A stretch of 64,000 bases of DNA, taken from the NCBI GenBank assembly GCA_041918175.1, contig JAYRWE010000109.1, positions 132,505-196,504 on the forward strand, given 5' to 3'. Of this stretch, positions 59,648 to 64,000 are shown one piece after another. A program made the translations under genes and the position numbers. Under the pieces are notes generated by a model. That model searched no databases and was not told the origin of the DNA. It was given only the letters and a program-made list of their open reading frames with translations. The stretch comes from JABWAN01 sp041918175. Lineage in GTDB: Bacteria; Zhuqueibacterota; Zhuqueibacteria; Zhuqueibacterales; Zhuqueibacteraceae. Within the stretch, counting starts at the first letter, position 1. Every line of letters starts with the position of its first letter.

Positions 59648-60928
59648 ATGGATAAAAAGCTGATTCTTCGGAAAATCATCGCCGATTTCATCGACAAGCC
59701 AATTGTCGACACATTTCCACGAGAGATTGACGTACCGCACGATGCGCCCAAAGTCGTGTCGCTGTTGGGGCCTCGGCGGGCCGGCAAGACCCACGTGTTG
59801 TTCCACCTTGTTAGCGAACTGCGCAAAAGTGTGCCGTCGCACCGACTGGTGTATTTGAACTTTGAGGACGACCGCCTTTTCCCGTTGCGGCTCGAAGACA
59901 TGGAAGCTTTGGTACAGGCTTACTACGAAATGTATCCGCATAATCGGGATGAAAGAGTTTGGTTCTTTTTCGACGAGGTGCAGGAAGTCCCGAATTGGGA
60001 AAAATTCATTCGACGGCTCTTTGACACGGAAAACTGCCGGATTTATTTGACCGGCTCTTCTTCCAAATTATTGAGCCGTGAGCTTGCGACCTCTCTTCGC
60101 GGCAGAACGCTGCCGTTCGAGATATTTCCGTTGAGCTTCAGTGAATTTTTGCTCTTCAATAAAGTGAGCGCCAATCCGGAAACTTCCAAAGGGCAGGCGA
60201 CGGTGCTGCATTGGTTTGATCGCTGGCTGCGTCAAGGCGGTTTTCCGGAACTGGTTTTTCTGCCGGAGCATCTGCACCAAAAAACGGTGGAAGAATATCT
60301 CAACCTCATGCTCTATCGCGACCTGACTGAGCGCTTCTCCATAAAAACTCCCTCGCTCCTGAAATATTTGTTGAAATACATGGTGGGAAATTTAGCGCAA
60401 CCTATCAGCATGGCCAAGACTTTCAACGATCTGAAATCGCAAGGTTATGCGCTGAGCAAAAACACAGTGTACGATTACATATCCTATCTCGAAGAAGCTT
60501 TCATGATCTTCAAAGTCGACATTTGGCATCGCTCCGTGCGCGCCCAAGCGCTGAACCCCAGCAAAATGTACTTGATTGATCCGGCTTTAAAGTATGCCAT
60601 GAGCATCGGCGAAGACCGCGGCAGAGTGCTCGAAAATGCGGTGTTCCTGCACCTACGGCGGCAAGGGCTGACGCCACATTATTTGCTGGACAAGCAGGAG
60701 GTTGATTTCTTTTGGGAGAACGGACAGCCGATAAATGTCTGCCTGGATTTTGCAACCCCGGCGACGCGGGAGCGTGAAATCAAAGGCATGATCGCGGCCT
60801 TGCAGATGCTAGATTTGCCAGCGGGACGCATCCTGACACGCGACCGCAATGAAGAAATCAAAACGGAGGATAAAACAATTTTAGTCCAACCGGCTTGGTC
60901 TTACTTCCTTGAGCGCCAACGCACTTGA
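59648..60928 (+). CDS. AAA_14 / DUF4143 ATP-binding protein
   Basis: A 426-residue protein. The AAA_14 ATPase domain (about 35-170) has Walker A GPRRAGKT (41-48), Walker B VWFFFDEVQ (Asp109, Glu110) and the sensor-like LTGSSSKLLS. The C-terminal DUF4143 domain (about 205-385) has LRQGGFPELV, YLNLMLYRDLTERF and LENAVFLHLRRQG, with the nuclease-like VDFFWE segment. These ATPases are widespread and often strain-specific; a role in defence or regulation has been proposed but is unproven. The inverted repeat upstream suggests its own control. Confidence 0.88.
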   Translation: MDKKLILRKIIADFIDKPIVDTFPREIDVPHDAPKVVSLLGPRRAGKTHVLFHLVSELRKSVPSHRLVYLNFEDDRLFPLRLEDMEALVQAYYEMYPHNRDERVWFFFDEVQEVPNWEKFIRRLFDTENCRIYLTGSSSKLLSRELATSLRGRTLPFEIFPLSFSEFLLFNKVSANPETSKGQATVLHWFDRWLRQGGFPELVFLPEHLHQKTVEEYLNLMLYRDLTERFSIKTPSLLKYLLKYMVGNLAQPISMAKTFNDLKSQGYALSKNTVYDYISYLEEAFMIFKVDIWHRSVRAQALNPSKMYLIDPALKYAMSIGEDRGRVLENAVFLHLRRQGLTPHYLLDKQEVDFFWENGQPINVCLDFATPATREREIKGMIAALQMLDLPAGRILTRDRNEEIKTEDKTILVQPAWSYFLERQRT

Positions 60929-61051
60929 TCCTTCCCCGCGCGCAAACTCGCGCTTCCTCCTTCTTCAACTACACCCCCAAAATACACCCTTCGGCTGATG
61001 CGGCGGGCATTCTTCATTTCGTATATTATTTCTATGACGATGAACGATAAA

Positions 61052-61200
61052 GAAGCCCAACTCAGATTTTTAGACAAGCTGAAAACCAAAGCCCTTCGGG
61101 CAGCCCGCCAATCAAAAACGCACGCGGAAAAAGCTTCTGGCTTTTCAGTGTGAGCTTTTGATCCGTGTGGAGTCAAAACACTTTCAGAATTTTATTCTGT
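61052..61200. repeat. Composite family C repeat
   Basis: 61052-61138 is an inverted copy of 33381-33476 (CTGAAAACC, GCCCTTCGGGCAGCCCG). 61112-61200 is a direct copy of 33751-33837 (AAAAACGCACG, AAAAAGCTTCTGGCTTTTC, CTTTCAGAATTTTATTC). The two copies overlap here, whereas at 33 kb they lie 275 bp apart. Confidence 0.65.
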
Positions 61201-61231
61201 CTTTGATTCTCGCATGCGCCTCAACCTGCTC

Positions 61232-61459
61232 ATGGACATCTACGAATTTCAAATCAAGGGCCACCTCGACGATCGCTGGTCAGAGTGGCTTGGCGGCTTG
61301 AGTCTGCACCGCCATGACGACGGCACCACTGTGCTCATCGGGCCGGTAGTTGATCAAGCCGCGCTGTACGGTGTGATCATTCGCCTCCGCGATCTCGGCC
61401 TGTCATTGCTGTCAATGAGTCGGGTGGTCGAATCGCACGGCATGAAGAGATTCGAATGA
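61232..61459 (+). CDS. Small conserved protein next to DUF4386 gene
   Basis: 75 residues from ATG 61232; ATG 61214 would add six. It begins MDIYEFQIKGHLDDRWSEWL, continues HDDGTTVLIGPVVDQAALYG and ends in an amphipathic helix (RLRDLGLSLLSMSRV). The pattern is that of a common, uncharacterised small bacterial family often found beside DUF4386 membrane proteins, as here (36 bp gap). No catalytic residues are evident. Confidence 0.8.
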   Translation: MDIYEFQIKGHLDDRWSEWLGGLSLHRHDDGTTVLIGPVVDQAALYGVIIRLRDLGLSLLSMSRVVESHGMKRFE

Positions 61460-61495
61460 AAACCACCTCAACCATCACCTCGTAAAGGAGCAGAC

Positions 61496-62194
61496 ATGAC
61501 TCGCACCACCAACGCCAGAATTGCCGGCATCACATTTCTCCTCTATATCGCCATCGGCGTTACGCAAATGACCGTATTCGGCGGGACAACTGCCGGGGAA
61601 GATACCGCAGCGAAGCTTGCGAACATGGCGCAGCACGCGACCGAGGTACGCATTAACGCCGTGCTCGGACTGCTCACTTGTTGTATCGCACTCACGTTGG
61701 GCGTCGCGCTCTACGCGCTCACGCGCGAGCAGGATCCCGATCTCGCCTTGCTGGCGCTGCTCTGTCGCGTGGGCGAGGGCGTAATCGGCGGCGCGTCCAT
61801 ACCAATAACGCTGGGACTGCTTGCGGTCGCGATGAACGCCGGAGCAAATGCGCCGGATGCTGCGCCGCCGCACGCGCTTGTCTCGCTCGTGCTGTCAGCG
61901 CGAACATGGAATCCGATCATCTGCGCAATCTTTTTCGCCGTGGGCAGCACGCTCTTCTGCTGGCTCTTCCTCCGCGGCCGGATGATTCCCCTCGCGCTCG
62001 CGTGGCTCGGCGTGGTTTCGTCCGTCCTGCTCGTCGTGGGGCTTCCGTTGCAGCTCGCCCGCGTCCTGCGCGGCTCGGTCACCTACTTCATATGGATACC
62101 GATGGCCGTGTTCGAAGTGGTGCTCGCGGTGTGGCTGCTCATCAAAGGCGCCGCGAGGCCCACACCCAATGTCGCCTCAGCAAACGCAAACTAA
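61496..62194 (+). CDS. DUF4386 family membrane protein
   Basis: 232 residues; ATG 61496 follows AAAGGAG. Six hydrophobic helices match the family: ARIAGITFLLYIAIGV at the N-terminus, NAVLGLLTCCIALTLGVALY, CRVGEGVIGGASIPITLGLL, then three more helices ending FIWIPMAVFEVVLAVWLLIKG. DUF4386 proteins are of unknown function and often sit beside stress or resistance genes. It is cotranscribed with the small gene upstream. Confidence 0.87.
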   Translation: MTRTTNARIAGITFLLYIAIGVTQMTVFGGTTAGEDTAAKLANMAQHATEVRINAVLGLLTCCIALTLGVALYALTREQDPDLALLALLCRVGEGVIGGASIPITLGLLAVAMNAGANAPDAAPPHALVSLVLSARTWNPIICAIFFAVGSTLFCWLFLRGRMIPLALAWLGVVSSVLLVVGLPLQLARVLRGSVTYFIWIPMAVFEVVLAVWLLIKGAARPTPNVASANAN

Positions 62195-62259
62195 ACGCGA
62201 AGATCGAGCGGCATCGGCGATTAGCTTTTCAAGCTCAGAATAAGATTCTGAATTTTTTT

Positions 62260-62343
62260 TTCGGCGACACTCGGTGACTTCCGTGCGTTTCGGTGGAAAA
62301 GCTTTGCCGCCGAGTGACACCGAAGTCGCCGAGTGTCGCCGAA
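62260..62343. repeat. CGCCGAG long hairpin with AAAAGCTT apex, copy 2
   Basis: TTCGGCGACACTCGGTGACTT faces an arm containing GAAGTCGCCGAGTGTCGCCG, with apex GGAAAAGCTTTG. It is preceded by eight T residues. See 24971-25055. Confidence 0.7.
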
Positions 62344-62351
62344 GGTTTTGT

Positions 62352-62500
62352 CCTGCCTTCGTCTGATGATGAATCATCAGGCGAGAAGATGCAAGCCAAC
62401 TAAAGTTGGCTACCGCCCGACGGGTGATCAGAGATCTTTAGATCGCTTCCACCTTTTAGCCTATGCTTCAGCATCAGCGGAGGTTGGCGATTTCACCAAT
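62352..62500 (-). repeat. Modular palindrome element, copy 2 (inverted)
   Basis: On the minus strand it reads AACCTCCGCTGATGCTG, GGCTAAAAGGTGGAAGCG and GATCTAAAGATC, then different palindromes (CCCGTCGGG, GCCAACTTTAGTTGGC). It ends TTCTCGCCTGATGATTCATC. Ends are shared with 31541-31700 while the centre differs. Confidence 0.7.
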
Positions 62501-62667
62501 GCAAAATGCAGGTCGAACGACGGAAGAAACGTATTCTTGCACCGGCTTGATTTAGCTTTCAGGCTTTGCCAACTTATTGGGTGTAATGCCGTAAATTATA
62601 CTGAGCGTCGAGCAGAGGGAAAAACGTGTTGCTGGATCTGGCTGTATGTGAAAGGAGAGCTATCTAA

Positions 62668-63627
62668 ATGAAAGCGATTGTCTACAAAACATACGGCGCA
62701 CCGGAGGTTCTGCAAATGGAAGAAGTCGAAAAACCTACGCCGAATGAAAATCAAATTCTGATCAAAGTTCATGCGGCCTCCATAAACGCGGGTGATTACC
62801 GCACGATGAGGCCCGACTCGCTTCTGATTCGTTTGATGAGCGGGCCGCTGAAACCAAAAAATCCGCGCCTCGGATGGGATTTGGCGGGACGGGTCGAAGC
62901 GGTCGGCGAAAACATCAAACAGTTTCGGCCCGGGGATGAAGTGTTCGGCGGTTCGAACGGAACTTTCGCCGAGTACGTCCTTGCCCAAGAAACCAAGCTG
63001 GCGCTCAAGCCGCCCAATAAATCTTTTGAGGAAGCCGCCGCTTTGCCCGTGGCGGCACTCACCGCGCTGCAGGGTCTTCGCGACGCGGCGGGCATTCGGT
63101 CGGGACAAAAGGTTTTGATTCAAGGTGCCTCGGGTGGTGTGGGCACGTTTGCGGTGCAGTTTGCCAAATTGTTTGGCGCGGAAGTGACTGCGGTGTGCAG
63201 CACAAAAAATTTGGATATGGTGCGCGCGATTGGAGCGGATCACGTCATTGATTACACCAAAGAAGATTTCACTCGCAGCCCGCAGCGTTACGACGTGATT
63301 TTTGCCGTCAACGGTTATCATCCGCTTGCAGATTATAAGAACGCTTTATCGCCCCAAGGGATTTATATTTGCGCCGGAGGTACCATGACGCAATTTTTCC
63401 AGGCCATGCTCCTGGGGCCTTTGCTGTCAAGAACAGGCGGCCAAAAAATGAGGAGCATGGGCATAGCAAAAGTCAACCAAAAGGATTTAAACTATCTGGG
63501 CGAGTTGCTTGCAACCGGCAAAATCGCTCCGGTCATTGATCGGCGCTATCCGTTAAACGAGATCGTCGCAGCTTTCCGGTACATCGAAGATACACACGCC
63601 CAGGGAAAAGTTGTCATCACGATTTGA
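62668..63627 (+). CDS. Zinc-less MDR oxidoreductase (quinone oxidoreductase-like)
   Basis: A 319-residue medium-chain dehydrogenase; ATG 62668 follows AAAGGAGAG. The GroES-like N-terminal domain contains KVHAASINAGDYR and GWDLAGRVEAVG. The Rossmann domain has VLIQGASGGVGTFAVQFAKL and IGADHVIDYTKEDF. The cysteine/histidine zinc ligands of alcohol dehydrogenases are absent, which is typical of NADPH:quinone or enone reductases of this superfamily. The natural substrate is unknown. Monocistronic. Confidence 0.9.
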   Translation: MKAIVYKTYGAPEVLQMEEVEKPTPNENQILIKVHAASINAGDYRTMRPDSLLIRLMSGPLKPKNPRLGWDLAGRVEAVGENIKQFRPGDEVFGGSNGTFAEYVLAQETKLALKPPNKSFEEAAALPVAALTALQGLRDAAGIRSGQKVLIQGASGGVGTFAVQFAKLFGAEVTAVCSTKNLDMVRAIGADHVIDYTKEDFTRSPQRYDVIFAVNGYHPLADYKNALSPQGIYICAGGTMTQFFQAMLLGPLLSRTGGQKMRSMGIAKVNQKDLNYLGELLATGKIAPVIDRRYPLNEIVAAFRYIEDTHAQGKVVITI

Positions 63628-63670
63628 CAAGCCATACCAATACTGGTACATTATCCAATGCGGATAAGCC

Positions 63671-63724
63671 GTGTCGGCGAGCGGCTCGACCGAGCTCGCC
63701 GAGGTCTCACGTCGAGCCGCGACC
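63671..63724. repeat. GCGGCTCGAC inverted repeat
   Basis: GCGGCTCGAC at 63681-63690 and GTCGAGCCGC at 63711-63720 form a perfect 10-bp pair. CGGCGAG and CTCGCCG lie alongside. It follows the MDR gene by about 45 bp. Confidence 0.6.
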
Positions 63725-63737
63725 CAAAGAGTCTATC

Positions 63738-63803
63738 GCCCACGAGATTGGGACTCCCACGGAAATGAAAAGCTTTTTCCGTGACAGTTCTCTTTTCGTG
63801 GGA
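63738..63803. repeat. CCCACGAA hairpin, copy 3 (AAAAGCTT apex)
   Basis: GCCCACGAGA faces TTTTCGTGGGA. An inner CCACGGAAA / TTTCCGTG stem closes on AAAAGCTTTT (63768-63777). Related to 9010-9065 and 24031-24079. Confidence 0.6.
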
Positions 63804-63816
63804 GAAATTCTGGTGC

Positions 63817-64000
63817 TATGTTGTTTGGTGTGGGGCATTGCAAGACAATGACACGATGTGCAACCATACGCCGAAGGCGTTACAGACCTCAGCCCAGGGT
63901 GCCCAGCTTCTGGGCACCCTGGGTCCAACAACGCCCAACCCAATGAACACCGAAGGTGTTCAACAAAAATGGCCTTGTAGACAGAAATGCGTGGCGACAA
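63817..64000 (+). repeat. Palindrome cluster, copy 2 (cut by window end)
   Basis: Nearly identical to 21835-22019, starting TATGTTGTTTGGTGTGGGGC and including CAGGGTGCCCAGC and GAACACCGAAGGTGTTC. Small differences and a few-base indel occur near 63845-63865. It probably continues beyond the window. Confidence 0.8.

Overview
The window is about 64 kb of bacterial chromosome with moderate to high GC. It has no rRNA, tRNA, CRISPR array, phage or intact insertion sequence that I can recognise. The gene set suggests a Gram-negative, free-living bacterium of the FCB / KSB1-Calditrichota type. Pointers are the MacB/FtsX permease with its 'AWRNFRKHQSF' N-terminus, S9A and M28 exported peptidases, lipoprotein signals, an AgmX/PglI-type C-terminal domain and a giant TPR-CHAT protein. 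This taxonomic guess is an inference with low confidence.

Layout. 1-2.5 kb: tail of an acidic protein, a biotin carrier protein, an M50 site-2-like protease and a sarcosine-oxidase-type flavoenzyme, all on +. 2.7-9.9 kb: a mostly minus-strand block with ComEC plus a DEDDy exonuclease, an AI-2E-family transporter, a sodium:solute symporter and an XPF/ERCC4-type nuclease. 11.0-12.8 kb: a translationally coupled NarL-type kinase/regulator pair. 13-17 kb: an AT-rich membrane protein, a two-repeat unknown protein and a GAF/sigma-54 activator. 17.2-19.9 kb: leuS. 20-26 kb: a class-C beta-lactamase-like hydrolase, a ferric-reductase/Rieske membrane operon, DoxX and AIM24. 26.7-33.2 kb: an MNT nucleotidyltransferase with a decayed HEPN partner, an amidohydrolase, oligopeptidase B, and HtrA with a small partner. 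33.8-37.4 kb: an AlaC-like aminotransferase, a kinase-like PAS protein without catalytic parts, and a VapBC-type pair. 37.4-45.8 kb: a 2799-residue TolB/TPR/CHAT protein. 45.9-52.9 kb: a MacB-like permease, an RmlD-like reductase, an M28 peptidase and an AgmX-like protein. 53-64 kb: MsrA, an MFS operon, a peptidase remnant, a MalT-like regulator, an AAA_14/DUF4143 ATPase, a DUF4386 pair and an MDR oxidoreductase.

The most interesting gene is the giant protein at 37425-45824. It carries two CHAT (caspase-like) domains separated by TPRs. The first has lost both catalytic residues (His to Arg1686, Cys to Met1734); the second keeps both (His2664, Cys2710). A dead protease domain ahead of a live one recalls eukaryotic separase, here behind a TolB-like propeller and a membrane/signal segment.

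The second theme is the intergenic DNA, which is unusually rich in dispersed hairpin elements. Several families occur more than once: a ~110-bp repeat with five copies, TGTCATTC-ended hairpins, hairpins with an AAAAGCTT apex, G-rich terminal-repeat elements, and palindrome clusters with conserved ends but different internal palindromes. One such element appears to sit in frame inside the MalT-like regulator, and the end of leuS is duplicated behind a palindrome.
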